Assembly (NCBI GenBank): GCA_021613335.1
Contig: JAJTWR010000090.1
Location: 1,127,501 to 1,191,500, forward strand
Direction: 5' to 3'
Length of the DNA: 64,000 bases
Source: Whitmania pigra
Lineage: Eukaryota; Annelida; Clitellata; Hirudinida; Haemopidae
Below, piece after piece: positions 13,750-27,100 of the stretch (positions within the stretch are counted from its first letter, which is position 1; every line of letters starts with the position of its first letter). A model generated the notes under the pieces. It was not told the DNA's origin. It saw nothing but the letters and a program-made list of their open reading frames with translations, and made no database searches. The position numbers and the translations under genes are program-made.

Positions 13750-16700
13750 TCAGCCCAAAGATATGTGACCTCCATCACTGCACAAGATCTCTGGACAGGT
13801 TGTGAGGGCTCTTGAGATGAGAACCTCGATGTACCTTCTCAGCAGATTCCTCTCCTCTTGAAGAACTGAGGATAAACACATAGTTAGCTATGATAAAGTG
13901 TTTACATAAATATTGTATTTATAACTATAATACTATTTAAATGAAATTTCAAATATAATAGAGCTTGATCTCAACAAGAGTGGTCACCATAAGAATAATG
14001 GCCACAAATACGTCCGTTGTTTAAAAGCTCAGTCAGTAATCATTTACCTTTGTTTTGAGCTCTCAGTTCCTGCAATGAAATCTCCTTGGCATAGACCTCT
14101 TCCTCCAATTCTAAATGAAAATGTTTAAAAAAAAATCAATCAGGTGATTAAATTATAAGTTTTTAAATTATATCGTGCAATACAGACAGTGGTCATGCAT
14201 AATAATAATTTAACAATGCATAATTTTCGGTTACTTCACAACATCTATATATAAATAATAAATAATTAGCATCTAATTAAAACATTAAGAATGTCATATG
14301 ACTCACTTTTGACTCTTTCCTTGTTTTCATCATCTTCAGAATCGTCACCATCACCATTAGTATCATCGTCGTCGTCATCACTTCCTTCTTTCACTTGAGC
14401 TTTGATTAGTCTCTTAGCAGGTGTGATTGCACCATCAATAGAGTCACTAGGCACCTGTAGTGATTTGAGATGAATCTTAAACTGTTATTAATGATGGTTA
14501 TTACTTTGTGACAAAAGTGAAATCGCCAAGGCGATGGTAATTCAGATGATAACGATAAAAGAATGAATACACTAATGTTACTCCATGCAACATGCAGGAA
14601 ATGAACTGAGTCGTCATGATAGGCATCATAACTGACTTCAGCTTCAACATGCAGCCCTATTACAGCAATAGTATTACCCAACAAATGCCAATCTGGTTTG
14701 ACTAGTTTTTCAAACAAGTCATTACATCTAAAATATCATCTTGTCATCATAGCCTACTTTAGAGAAATTCCAATCATTTATCAACCCGCAGATGATCTTT
14801 ATAAAGCATCTCACCTCTTTTAGCAGATTCAATTCTGAAAGTGCTCTGATTCTTGGTGGCTTCACAGGGGCAGCATAGGAGGGGCTGCCAAATTTTGGGG
14901 AGGAGACTTCTGAGTCGACCAATGGTACCTGGGACCTAGAATTCATCCTAGCAGGAATGTGCAAAGCCTTTGAGTCCTGTTTGGAAAGATTGCTGACACC
15001 ATCCAACTGCTTGCTGATAGGCTGGATTTCAACAACCTGTTTACCAACGGCCTGCGTTGCCGAAGGTTCCTCAATGCCATTGGTCTTCTGGGTTGAAACG
15101 AGTCTGCCAGAAATATCTGTGTCAGAGCTGTTTTTGGAGCTGCCAACTACGTCAGTAAGGGATGACTTAGAATGGTTCTGAGGCAAAGGAAATACTTTGA
15201 GCTTTTTGACGGATTCGTCGTCGCTGCTCGTATCTCCTCCGATGGAGAAGAAAACATTGCTCAGATGCTTGTTGTACGGACGAGGCTCTTCTTCCAATTT
15301 GGTAACCACAGGGACACTTTCCTGGACCGGCTCGGGTTTTGCGACGGCTGCCTCCTTTTGCGTCCGGCAGTAATCGCTCAATCGCTCGGCAAGGCCGGTG
15401 TCGCTGTGATTGTAAAACATCCTAATTCCTTCGGGAGTAGAGAAATCGTGGTTTTCAAAGTTGAACTTCTTGGGATTGCCGGTTTCGTCGGAACCCTTGG
15501 CACTGCCAATTTCATCGGAATCCTTCAAATCCTTGCTCACTGAAAAGGCTCCATTTGTGACTTCAACTGGCGGGTTTACGAGGTCTTGAACTTGATGGTC
15601 GAGGTCGTCGTTGGCAGTGCTGAAAAGACTCAGCCTCCTTGATTGGCTCGGGGGGCTTTGATTGATAGAGAGGAAGATGCTACTCCTGCTAAGCGAGGAG
15701 TTCTTCTTGTGCTTCTTCATGCCCTCTTGTCCAGACGATTCTGAGCAATCATCCTGCGACGACTCCTTGATGACCCCCAGTTCTTTTGGACGTCGGTTGA
15801 ACCGGGGAGGAGGACTCGGCAAGTGGGAAGAGTCCGATGTCGGCTTAACAACGGAAGATGATTCATCGTTGCCAGCAAAAACTTTGTCACTGTTCTGAGA
15901 AATGGGAGAATCATTTGGAGATCGGGTTTCAGGGGTCCCATAAAAACTGAAATCCATTGTGGAAGATCCAAAGCCACAGGACTGTGTCACTATGGCAATA
16001 TTTCCTTTGGAAGGACTGCAGGGTGCTGTAGTGCAGAGGAGTTTCTGAGAGGAAATGTACTTGACCTGATTTGTCATGTCAAAGCCGCAGATGTAGACTT
16101 GGAGGACGTCTTTGGGGTCTTTGCCGAGATTTGAACCCCTGATCGTCAAAACAGTTCCGCCCCTGCAGTCGGCCGTGTTCGGAGAAACTCCGGTGATTTC
16201 AGGGGCCTGTGCATAGCTCTGAGTGGAATCCTCACTAGATTTCCTACTACTGGCTCCACTTCCAAGCTGAGACACGTCCTCACTACTCAACTTGTAACTT
16301 CCAAGAATGGCTTTCTCTTTCTGTTTTGGTTGAATATTCAACGGGCCAGTGAGGTCCTGACAGGACATGGAGGTCTTGTTCTTTGATCCGAACATTCCCT
16401 TGTTCTTTCCTGAAAATATGGACAAATGACTCTTTTTCACGTCAGACTTGTCGTCCTTGGAGGGATTGAGACGGAGTGCCGAGGCGTGGAGCTTCTCCTT
16501 GAGCTTCTTGAACCCGCTCGAACCGAGAGACTTGAGACTCTCATTCGAGGCAGACGTCTTTGCCAGATTGAGATTCGACTGGGTGATGCCGGTTATCCAA
16601 GCATCGAACAGTATCTCCCCACTGGGCTGAGGAGATTTCTTGTGCGCCCTCAGCGGAGCTCGCTCAGGGTTTGGAATTCTGTCACGACACAGGTCACTCA

Positions 16701-19464
16701 GCTGGATCACAACCTGGCCGAGAACATCTTTGTCGTTTTTCTCTGTAACTTTCAGCTTCAGCTCATTCTTGAGGTTGTCCGTTGTGCTGAGAGAATGTAC
16801 AGATGAACAATTAGAGAGACAAGAGCCAATGGAGTAGTTGTGGTGAATAATTTTTAAACCAATAATAAAAACTTGTAATCATTTAAATTTAATCAACCAA
16901 TAATTTGTGTTGACAGATGGTGACAAATGAAGGAAAGATCTTGGCTAGTGATAGTGAACAACAGATAAGGTGGTGAGCATCTGTTGATCTTAAGGACATA
17001 AGCCACATGCATAAGCATTTGATAATCAGACCACTGAACAAGTGAGCCATCTTCCAAGAGATATGAAACTTGCTACCACTATCATAACAGCCACTGTCAT
17101 TACTGTGTTGATGAGTCAACAGACCAACAACCCTGAATAATGGCAGGCACACTGAGCAAATAGCACTGATACTGATAACTGGGAACTTTCGTGCACATAA
17201 ACACTAGTCTCATTCGTGCACAAACACATTTTGAGCTTTCAAACAATTCCCCTCCTAATGTAAACATTGAAATAGGTCAAGTCATTTGTAATTTAAATGA
17301 AATCTGAACTCAAGCAGCTTTTTGAATATTCATTAACTCACTCACAGCAATAATAATCCCAGCGTTTGTTTGTTATACAAGGCCTAATATTAGTGACATC
17401 ATAACTCAGAATATGTCTATTTCAGCATACATTGCTATTACCATTACATCCACTTAATTTTTAAATTATTTCCATACTTTTTCTTAACCTGTTCACACAA
17501 AATATCATTACTTTTATTCAAGCATGCCAGCTGCATATTATTAGTGCTTACGTCAATCACTGTATCATCATAATTAACCATTGCTGCAGGCATTTACACA
17601 TTAATATAATAAAATAATAATAATAATATCATCATACAAATATAGATTAATATAAAAGATATACAAAAATTATGGGGCAGTTATGTAAATATTAATAAAG
17701 ATAAGCTTACAAGGTAAACTCCTTGTTAAAACTTGGATTGCCAAACAAGTCTTCAACCACATTCGTCTTCTGCTTGTTTCTGCCCACCTTGGCATGAACA
17801 CAGAACCTGTGCTTACCTGGAGGAACAATGGATTGTGATGATATTGGTATGGTCACAATAATGATTGTGGTGATGATGATGATGGCCCTGCTTATAATGG
17901 TCACAGTGATAATAGAATAAAAGCCAGAATAGTTATGGAATGATGGCCAACAAACAATAATGGAAGAAAATGGGGAATAATTACAATTACAACGATAAGA
18001 ACATAATTATTGCAATCATCATCAAGTCTATGGTAACCCTAGAAGCCAGCATCCATGCAAACAGCCCTTAAAGGCATGCACCAGCATCACATTCTTCTTG
18101 AAATATGAGACAAAAAAAAAGTGGTTTAAAAACATTCTCATCTTAACAACCTGTATTAGATTTCAAGCCCTTGGCACTGATGACTGAAATAACAAAAATA
18201 GCAATTCAGTTACATCTTCAACAGTGACTAATAAATGACATTGCAATTGCAAGTCCTTGATCATTATGATGCTAATGCAACAGATTTACAAACTTATGAC
18301 TTTAGATAATAATACTAATAATAAGAAGAATAACAATAATATTGAGTTGACTTTTCAGAGGAAATATCATGCATTAGAGATCATTAATTTCAGTGGTGTT
18401 TCTGATGACAGAAGTTTACTTTGAAATTCTTAAATATGGACTCTGAATAATCATTCATTTGATCTCAAGTTATGCAATTTTCTAAGACTTAGGCAGTAGA
18501 GATGGATGGGTGGCTGGATAAATAGATGGATTAAAGACTGAATAATTCATTCAAGGACATAAGTGTCCTTAGAAATACTTATAAAAACCCTGAGACATGT
18601 GCAACTCATTTTTGCTTAAAAAGGAACACATCAAAATCCAATCCATCAAAGTCATGGAATCATTCAGTGCAAGAAATCAAAAAAATATTCAAATCACTTT
18701 CAATATCATCACCATCATCACTGATTAACTATATTTAATTAAAACCAAAATATTAATTATTGCCATTAGTGTTATATTTTCTTTGGCCTTCAATGTGATT
18801 ACTTTCACTTATACATACCCAAGTGATCCAACAAGATCAACTGACTAAAAGCATATCATTAGCTTTTAAATCTGTCATCCAGTTATTGTCAACCGAAAAG
18901 ATTCAAATCAATCAGGCAATTAATTTGCAAACTAAACTATTTTGGTGTTGTCCGATAATATTGGTGTTATTATCCTAACTGTAAGCTAGACCACTGTAAG
19001 CTGTTTTTTTGTTGGATTAAAAATCTTGATCATGCTTATGTAAAAATTGCCTGTTATTCATCTGGTCTCAAATAATTTCATGATAATTGATGGCTGATCA
19101 AGACTGTGTGCCAGCCAGAGTTAATAATAGATTATCGGGTGTGCTGAAAAGTCATGCTTCAGAATGAATTGAGGAAGGGCAGTTATTTACATATTCATTG
19201 ACTCAGATCACTCTCCTTTATTTTAATTGCAAATTAGGTTGTATCTTATTATTATACATTTATTAAACATTTACTTTCAATCTATTGAATACATAATTAC
19301 TTAATCTGTTGCAGAGCTTTAGTAAACAGGAAATAATTAAAATAATAATCCTTTAAAATAACTGAATTATTAAAATCCAAACTCTAATGAATAATTGAAC
19401 TCAACAATGTGATTGAGAAACACTTACCCACTAAATTCACTGTAAATGGCTTCATAATGACCAT
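13750..19464 (-). CDS. Class I Rab11-family-interacting protein with an IPT/TIG domain
   Basis: Likely Rab11 effector acting on recycling endosomes. Six exons: 19428-19464, 17711-17816, 14815-16786, 14307-14454, 14048-14110, 13750-13865; 2,442 nt, 813 aa, all phases close. Residues ~5-115 read as a C2 domain (KHRFCVHAKVGRNKQKT, KLKVTEKNDKDVLGQVVIQL), followed by the class I FIP motifs FKKLKEKLH and MSCQDLTG. Residues ~240-330 are an IPT/TIG domain (ITGVSPNTADCRGGTVLTIR, SNLG, GNIAIVTQSCGFGSSTMDF), similar to the TIG of exocyst SEC5/EXOC2. A long Ser/Pro-rich linker and an acidic stretch precede the C-terminal FIP-RBD (RRYIEVLISRALTTCPEIL, compare YIDNLLVRVMEETPxIL). Start: an in-frame TGA lies directly before the ATG at 19464, but the first C2 strand looks short, so an alternative upstream first exon spliced to 17816 is possible. 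As far as I recall, vertebrate class I FIPs lack the IPT domain. Confidence 0.88.
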
Positions 19465-20438
19465 TCACCAAACTCTGAGAATGAAAAAGAAGCCATTACA
19501 TACTTTAAGCACTGCCATTTTTCATAATGATTCAAAATAAAAGATAAACATTTACACCATCATTTACAAAACATTTACATCAAATACCAAAACTTTGAAG
19601 CAGACGACCTTACGCCTAAACTGGGAAAGGGTCCCGTAAACCCATCATTTTATACCTCCAGAGAATGTGGCTTAGCAATTACATATGTGTGTGCACGCTG
19701 TACCCAACGATAATCCCATTTAATAGCATTCACCCATGCATTTGCGTAAGGCTTTTACGGTAGTATTGCAAATAATTTGAAGTTAGAGCAAGCTTTTTTA
19801 TTTAATAAATAGCTATTTCAACTTACTTACAAACAAATTATAACCACATCCCTTCAGATAACTAAAACCATGAATTGCAACTATACTAATATGGGTGAAT
19901 ATGAGAAGTTATTAATACTGTCTTAAATGATTGACTTAAAGTTAATCAAATTAGTATCTTATGTGCTTGACGTTTGACCATAATAAATGTAATCAACAAT
20001 TCCTAAAAATGTTATATTTGGTTCCCTAACAGACATAATAAGCAAATATCGTTGTGTATGTGTGTATTTGTATGACATGGGCGAGCACGAACATCATGTA
20101 TTATGTTAGAGAATGAGAAATAACTCCACAGCTTTTGCAGCCCAAGGCTCAAATCATGAGAGCCAATGGATAGAGAGATATTTGTATATTTCAAATGACA
20201 AAGTGGTTTTGTGAAAAATCTAACAGCAACCGGTTTGCTACCGACGGCAGGCTGACAACAAAAATTAACTTATTACGGTAGTTCATACATCTTCATAAGT
20301 TTAATACTAACTCTAATTAAGCCAGATCGAGCTGGCAGGTTGGCAAATGACGTATTATAAAACACTCGAAACGATAAAGAGGCAATTTCAAGTTGTCGTT
20401 GTAGGCTATAAACGCGTTAATAATCCAATTATAACAAA

Positions 20439-20549
20439 ATGGCAAAACAAAGAACGTCTGCTCCAGACATGTCTGATTTGTCAAAAGATGCTAAACTTCG
20501 TCGTCTTCGTTTAGTAAAAACATGTATTGACAGTAAAAATAAACAATAA
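20439..20549 (+). CDS. Small unrecognised open frame / possible first exon
   Basis: A 36-codon frame starts MAKQRTSAPDMSDLSKDAK, then LRRLRLVKTCIDSKNKQ and stops. If a donor at GTAAAAAT (about 20533) is joined to an acceptor TTTTTTTAG (about 20568) the frame continues NVNIPRNFFSISKQHFPECI and stops, but that intron would be under 40 bases, far shorter than any other here. The ATG lies in AAAATGGC, a YY1-like context. I do not recognise the peptide. It could be noise. Confidence 0.2.
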   Translation: MAKQRTSAPDMSDLSKDAKLRRLRLVKTCIDSKNKQ

Positions 20550-20888
20550 TTGTTTGGGCTTTTTTTAGATGTAAACATACCTCGAAATTTCTTTTCAATT
20601 TCTAAACAACATTTTCCAGAATGTATCAATTGACAATTTTCCAATTAACTGATGGCTTAGCTTTTATTATTGTCGAATTAAAGGAAGTAAATCTAATTCT
20701 GAGCGTTGTCGCGATATTCGAATGCTATCTCAGCCCGCACACTCATGCTAATTATAGACTGTGCGAGGAATGCTCATACCTTTAAGAGCTTTAATAGTAA
20801 AGGTGAGTTCATCTCATTAGCATCTAGGCAGTTGAGTGATATTTAGCCATCGGGGCGTTAACTTAACTGATCAACCTAAACTAACTGA

Positions 20889-21035
20889 TTAAATCTTACA
20901 GTCGCCTCTTGTTCTTGGAGTTCTTTCAGTGGGAGCAATGGCACTTTTCAACGAACTCCGCTCGTAATCTGAAGAGGCTGAGATTGTATCGACAGCTTCT
21001 TCTAACTTGAGTAACATATGTTTACTGGTTTCCAT
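20889..21035 (-). CDS. Small unrecognised open frame / possible first exon
   Basis: A 48-codon minus frame preceded by an in-frame stop starts METSKHMLLKLEEAVDTISA and continues with KSAIAPTERTPRTRGD; a good donor GTAAGA follows directly after the Asp codon. Composition is protein-like (amphipathic helix then basic Pro/Thr segment). No downstream exon in a matching phase could be fixed, because the candidate near 20600 brings a stop into frame. Confidence 0.25.
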   Translation of the reverse strand: METSKHMLLKLEEAVDTISASSDYERSSLKSAIAPTERTPRTRGDCKI

Positions 21036-21714
21036 ACACTCTAGTTAAGATCTCATCCATTCCCGATAACTTTTCTGTCAGATTTTTTCATTAATTTTGA
21101 TTTTTTAATGCTTTCAAAAATGTTTTTAATAAAAACATTAAAACATTTTTTAATTAAACTTTCTTTGCATTTTTTATGAATCTTCCTACCATGATTAAAT
21201 TATTAACTGCGATCACAGCTCTTTTCATGAGCAAATGGTTTGTATAAACTGTATATTTTTAATTAATAAAAATTTATTTAATGACAATATTTTATAATTT
21301 ACTTACGATAAGTGCATAGATATGAAATTTAGCTGGTTATGTCTTAGCGATAATGTTGAAACAAGCTAGCGGAGACCAGTTTCAATTTTAAAAACTAAAT
21401 TCATAAATGTAAAATTGAAAAACAGGATTAGGTGCAATTTTGTATTTTTAGGCCATTACAGCGTTTAAGTTTTAAGATACCTATTACATTTAGAATGGTG
21501 TCATTAAACAGAACAATGATTAAAATATTCAAATCAAACCAAACATTTTTTATTTGGAATGCTGAAGGTAACTAAACATTTTTCGCTTGGTTTATTAAGT
21601 ATATCTTTATGCAAAGCTTTTATGTTATTATCAATCTATGTATTTATATGCGATCAAATAAGAGCAGTAAGATTAGATTATTTTATAAGAAGTTTTTGTT
21701 AATGTAAATACAAG

Positions 21715-23175
21715 ATGCTGGTACGGATCATTACAGATGCACATATTCTTAGAGAAAAACATAGAATCGTTGGTACTCTTGTGGGATGTTTACCAAGGAA
21801 TCCCCTTCAAAATAGTCATCTGGGTCTACCACTCCTTTTGATGACCTGTGAAGTCAGACTTCTTGTTGAAAAAGGTTTATAGAAAATAAGCTTTCATTTT
21901 GAAATGCCTTTAAGAATTAAATTTTTAACAAGTTTTGTGGCTGAACTTTCGATTTTGCGTTCTATCACCTGACTATTTTAAAGGTATTGCATATATTGTG
22001 GATGAGGGAGACATAAAGAAAGTTGAAGATCTGGCTGAAAAGATTGCCAAACAAAGAGAAACTGTTTATCATGAACAGGTGAGACTGGTCTTAAACATAT
22101 TTCCTGTATTTTTCTTAATAAGCAATTATCAAACTTGTGACCTGAATTCTAACAAACTGGTAGAATGTCTGTCATGTTGCAACAGCATTTTTGTTTAAAT
22201 GACATTTTCACTTTACATTACTTAAGCTTGTGTTGTCGAGTCATTGTAATGGCAGGGTCATGGAAAAGTTCTCATGGTTTGATGGGCTTTTGAATAATTT
22301 CCAGGTACTTTTATGCAGGAAGGGCAAGAGGAAAGAGATGGAGCAAAACATGGAGTCAGTGGTCAAAGGAAAGACGAGAAAAATAAATGACATTGTCAGT
22401 CATGGTGATCAGGTGCAACAAGACAATGGTCCAACAGACATCACTGGTCTCCTGGCTAAAGAACTGGCTCTAGAAGAGCAGAAGATTGAAGAGTTCACCC
22501 TGCCTTTAGAAAGTTCTGTAATACAAATTCACACAGGTATATCCACAATTATTAGTAATTTTTGGTAGTGGCTTAATGGTATAGTAATTCTTCCTGGCCC
22601 TTGGTTACAATAACAATATACAATGTTTATAATAAAACATAAAATGTTTACAATAACACATTGTTCTTAAAATAGTGTCAGTTGCTTACCAGATGTTGAT
22701 TTAATTTTGATTTTTAAAATCCAGCTCGCTTTCCAGAAGAATCTTTAGAATGCATTCCAGTATCCACATCATGGTGTTTACAGCTTTCAAAGGAAGACCT
22801 ATTGAGGTATCACACATTTCTTCATTTCTGGGAACAAGGTTACTTTCTCACATGTGGAACAAAGTTTGGCGGAGATTTTCTAGTCTATCCAGGTTTGTAA
22901 GAAACATTGAAAATTAATAATAATAAAAAAAAAAACAAAGTTGCATCATTTACAAATGTTTACTGAATGTTTCTCTGCTTGCAGGTGATCCATCACGATT
23001 TCACAGCTTCTATGTTGTAGCCTGCTATGAAAGTGACAAAGAAATGAATGTAATGAAACTGTTGAGGATGAGTAGGCTTGGTAACAGTGTAAAGAAGACT
23101 TTCGTCATAGCCTCTGTAGATTTGAATAACGGCAATAAAGTTAATTGCTGGTCCTTGCAACGAGCTGAGGACTAA
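21715..23175 (+). CDS. TSEN34: tRNA-splicing endonuclease subunit Sen34
   Basis: One of the two catalytic subunits of the heterotetrameric nuclear tRNA-splicing endonuclease; Sen34 cuts the 3' splice site of pre-tRNA introns. Five exons: 21715-21874, 21984-22078, 22305-22536, 22725-22892, 22985-23175; 846 nt, 281 aa, close to the ~310 aa human protein. N-terminal segment with NSHLGLPLLLMTCEVRLL matches the Sen34 signature (NSRLGLPLLLMPEE). The middle is a charged linker. The nuclease domain runs from YHTFLHFWEQGYFLTCGTKF to the end. The catalytic triad is visible: Tyr in LVYPGD, His eight residues on in SRFHSFY, and Lys in NSVKKTF. Start ATG at 21715 is the first in the frame and gives the conserved N-terminus. 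Followed 960 bases later by MTHFSD on the same strand. Confidence 0.95.
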
Positions 23176-24138
23176 CGCATTTAAAAGTCAATTAAGAAAT
23201 TTTTAAAAAAATATAAAGGTGTAATTAATTGGAATGTAAATATTGTGGGGTAACGGCTTATCACAATTTAAAAACGTTGAGCTGGGATTTATGCCGGCCT
23301 TGACTTTTTTTTTAATTTTTAGAACGCTCGCTTTGCTTGGCTCAAAAAGCGTCTGAATGGATAGTCTTATTCTGTAGAGGTTGATCTACATAACCGTGCA
23401 AATAATAAGTTAAACTGAGTGACATCATTGAACCTATTCATGGTATTTTCGAAACTTGAAACGCTGCCAAGTAAAATTCTCCAGAAACTGCTAACGTGCA
23501 GTAAGAATTGCAGTCTGATAATGGCTGACGTCGTCGTTTTTCTGAAGCTTGAACACGTATCAAGAATTTTTTTAGGGGGAATTTAAAATTTCTTACTTAA
23601 GGAATAACCTGAAAACACTTGTAAAACCAAAAATTTTAGAAATAAAAGTCAGATATTAAAAGTTTTTAGCAGCAGACTGTTACGCTATTGGTCGGGCTCA
23701 TAGTACGGATAGTTTCCGAAATAGGCTCGCCGTAGAATTCAGCAGTTAAGTGGTGATATCTAGTGTGGAAGGTGTGTTTATTTCTTGATTATCCTTTTAT
23801 TGATTTCAATCGCTTTTAAAATGTTGACGTACGATTTTCGATAATGTACTTATTGCGTTTGTTCTGGCGATTTTCTTGCATGTTTCTCCTGTTCGAGAAT
23901 TTTACAACGTAGAGATATGGCTCGCCAGACTAGTTGCGTCGTTGGCTGATATGCGTTTGATTGAATAGTCAGTGTTCATTTTAATTTTTTAGATGCCAAT
24001 ATTGGCCGATATTACTATTCGAACAAAGACTCACTTAGTGTTTAAATATTTTACAGATTGTTGTCCTGACTATCGACAAAGCAGCGAAAATGGCCTTAAA
24101 AGCATCTGGCAAGGATTTTTGATGTTGTTTGCTAACGC
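23176..24138. other. Intergenic, TSEN34 to MTHFSD
   Basis: Holds the TSEN34 3' UTR and the MTHFSD promoter/5' UTR. I see no coding exon, repeat or RNA gene in it. Confidence 0.6.
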
Positions 24139-27100
24139 ATGACATCTTTAATTGAGGTGGTTGCTTTGCCTACAGATACCAAGCAGTTGAAAATCAGAAA
24201 GGAAGTTTGGAACCGTCTTTATGATGAAGACTTGCTTGAGATTCCAACTTTGCCTTACAAAATTGTGCCATTCTTCAAGGTTTGCCATTGGTTCTTTACT
24301 GTTTGGCATCAAATGTTTTAGGCTTGAAATGCTTCACTGGGTAACTCTTTATCCAGACTTTTTAGTTTAACTTTTTCCTCACTTGCATGTTTCCACATGT
24401 AGCAGATTCTAAAGACGGAAACAGTAAAACACTCTAAATGTATTCTACATTCTAATTAAGTTTCACTGACCATCAAATGATTGTTATCCATGACGATGAG
24501 GTTCTTAATCATATCAAGTCACATTTCATCACTAATCCTTAGGGTATGGATGCCGCCGTGGAAAAGCTGCTTGAGTTGGACGTGGTGAAGAACACGGACA
24601 AGATCCTGCTCAGCATGGAAAAGACTCTCAGGACACTCAGATACAGGATCTTACAGGTTCCTAAAGAAATTAAAAAAATCTTATTTGGTTAATGGCTCTT
24701 ATTTTAGATCAACCATGGATGTAATACATAATTTTAATCAGCTGTGGATGCTATGATTGGCTTTGTGTACTTAAGAGAATTAAACATTGGAGAGTTAAAA
24801 GGGTAGTGCATGAGGCGGTACTTATTATTATTTTATAATAAGTAATTTTATTATTATTTTATAATAAGTAATTTTAGTCATGATATCAACTAATTATTAC
24901 CTTCTAATTACACGGTCACTTTAAGAAGTCAAACGTTATCATCTTGTTTTTCTAATTCTCAAAACACTCTCGACAGCCTCTTGATGAGAATTGTCATTGT
25001 TATCTAGAATAAAGTCTAAGGTGTAAGTACATACCTTCACAATCGAGAAAATTGTGATGATGATTTCGTGAAAATAAATGTCATTTGTAACCTGATGGAT
25101 GCTCTTTTTAGATGAAGGATACCATGTATGCTACTACCTACAGATCCCATCTGTCCACCGTCTGTAGGGTCGACGCCCCTGAGAATGCCAATAAGTTTGC
25201 TTACAAGCAGTGTGCAAACTTGGTAAGCAAACAACTCTTTGGGTCTTAAATGTTTGGATGTCTTTAAAATTATTTTAATTTGAAAAATGTAAAATAAAAT
25301 AGCTTACTATTTGTTTATGGAATAATGTTAATTATTATTATTATTATTATTATATTATTATTATTATTATTATTATTGTTGTGGTTTTGATTTTTAATTT
25401 GTAAAGTCATGATCAGTGCTAAAAGCAGTTGGGATATTTGGGACTTGTAAATTTTCCTAACGTTATGATTAAGACTGTTTGTTGCCGTTGAAAAAGTATT
25501 GCTTCTGTTGACCATGCAGGAGAATTCTTGAGTGTTTGTTCTTAAATCCTGCTTATCTTTTAAAAATTAAGATACCGACCCACACACGAGTGCATCGATT
25601 GTTATGACTTTGCATGCCACATCTGGCTTTGTTTATCTATTGCAGGCCTGTTGTAATTCGATTGCAATACTAATCTAATAATAGGTCTACAAGTTATAAT
25701 TAATTATGTCGAGATGTTGTGATCACCTCGTTGAAATTGATCGAACAGGTCATCAAGAATAGAAACAATTCTATCATGGAGGGGGAGGTCCAGTTTGACA
25801 TTCTTGTTGTTTCCTCTGTTGCAGTGACCAAGACAGGTTTAACTTTTTGTATTTGAATTTGCAATTCAAGTTTGTATTTGAATTTTTATCTGAAAAGACA
25901 TTTAATAATTATTTGCACTTAAGAACTGCTTCACCTGCTTCGGTGCTCGTACAATTTGTTGCTCCTGTCCTAATGAGTTAAGTTCAGAATTTAGAGTCAG
26001 TACTCCTTCAAGCATGAAAGCGACTAGTGGTCTGGTTTTTCTTTGCAATTTGCGCCAATTTGCACATCACCAATGGGGTTGAATGGATGCGTCACAAATC
26101 ATCTGTAGATGACTTCATCAAAACATCAAAACATTGGTTGCAGCCTGTGTCTATTGATTCTTCTGCCCCTGTATGATTGATCAACGTGCAGGTGCAGCTG
26201 TGTAGCCAAGTACCTTTGCTACTTCTGTTTATGTGATGACATCAGCTTATTTGTTTTTCTATTACTAATAAAATTCACTGTGTGAATCCACTGTCATATA
26301 AAAATTTAAAATTGTATTAAACAATGATTTACAATGTTAACATTTGTTATCGAGCAATATGCTTGCACACAATCATTCAAACATTCTCATTTCAGGAAAG
26401 AGAATTTGCAAGGATGATCTCCTAGGTGAGCTGGAGTTTTGCATACTCAGCTACCTGGGTTATGTCAAACCTGAAACAGTAATTGTGACCCTGGTGCATG
26501 ACCTCCAGGTAGTTGACGACCTCCCTTCGGAGGGGGTCGAGCACCACTCCCTGCCCGTGGACTACATTGTCACACCAACTCAGGTGGGTGCCGTTGACAA
26601 ATACCCACTGAGATGTCATAACCATAAAAGTTACCCTCTTCAACTATAAAACCATTAGTTACATCGGACCACTGATCATCAGGATTAATATCACATTACA
26701 TTCATAGAGCCATTTTACTTGGTAGGTCATCAAGTGCGACAAGGGCGTGAAGACGTCGGAGATCGCCTGGTCCTCTCTGCTCCCATCGCAGCTCGAAGGA
26801 TTTGCTGTCCTCCAGAACATCAGGTACAGGCAGTGGAAGGAGGGAAGGAATGTCAATCTCAAGGGGGAGGCGGAGAATCCGGAGCAATTGCAACCAGTGT
26901 CCCTGGTCGATGCCAAGAGGGTTTCACGTAAGGTGGGTCTGAAGCAGGGCAATGTTGAATAATTAAGGATGAATAATTAATGGTCGATCAATTAAATGTA
27001 ATGAATCTGTTAATTTTTTGTCTTGTTAATTAATTAGTCAATTAGCCAGTTGATTGGTTGATAGGCCTTTGACTTGTTGTTCATTTTTGGTCCTATTTTT

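Larger units (their letters stand above)
19465..21714. other. Intergenic between Rab11-FIP and TSEN34
   Basis: No gene is certain. Two small candidates are listed separately (20439-20549 plus, 20889-21035 minus). A perfect inverted repeat AATGTTTTTAATAAAAACATT lies near 21119-21139. The remainder is AT-rich and shows nothing recognisable. Confidence 0.5.

Noticed and set aside
14728..14814. Extension of FIP exon 3 past 14815
   Set aside because: A good donor (GAG|GTGAGA) ends the exon, and the next exon joins in phase.
15172..15543. Plus-strand frame inside the Rab11-FIP gene
   Set aside because: Shadow of the large FIP coding exon, whose minus-strand frame has C2, IPT and FIP motifs.
20429..20644. 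71-codon minus frame (KRRRRSLASFDKSD) as borealin-like
   Set aside because: Similarity is limited to a few basic residues and neighbouring exons do not fit.
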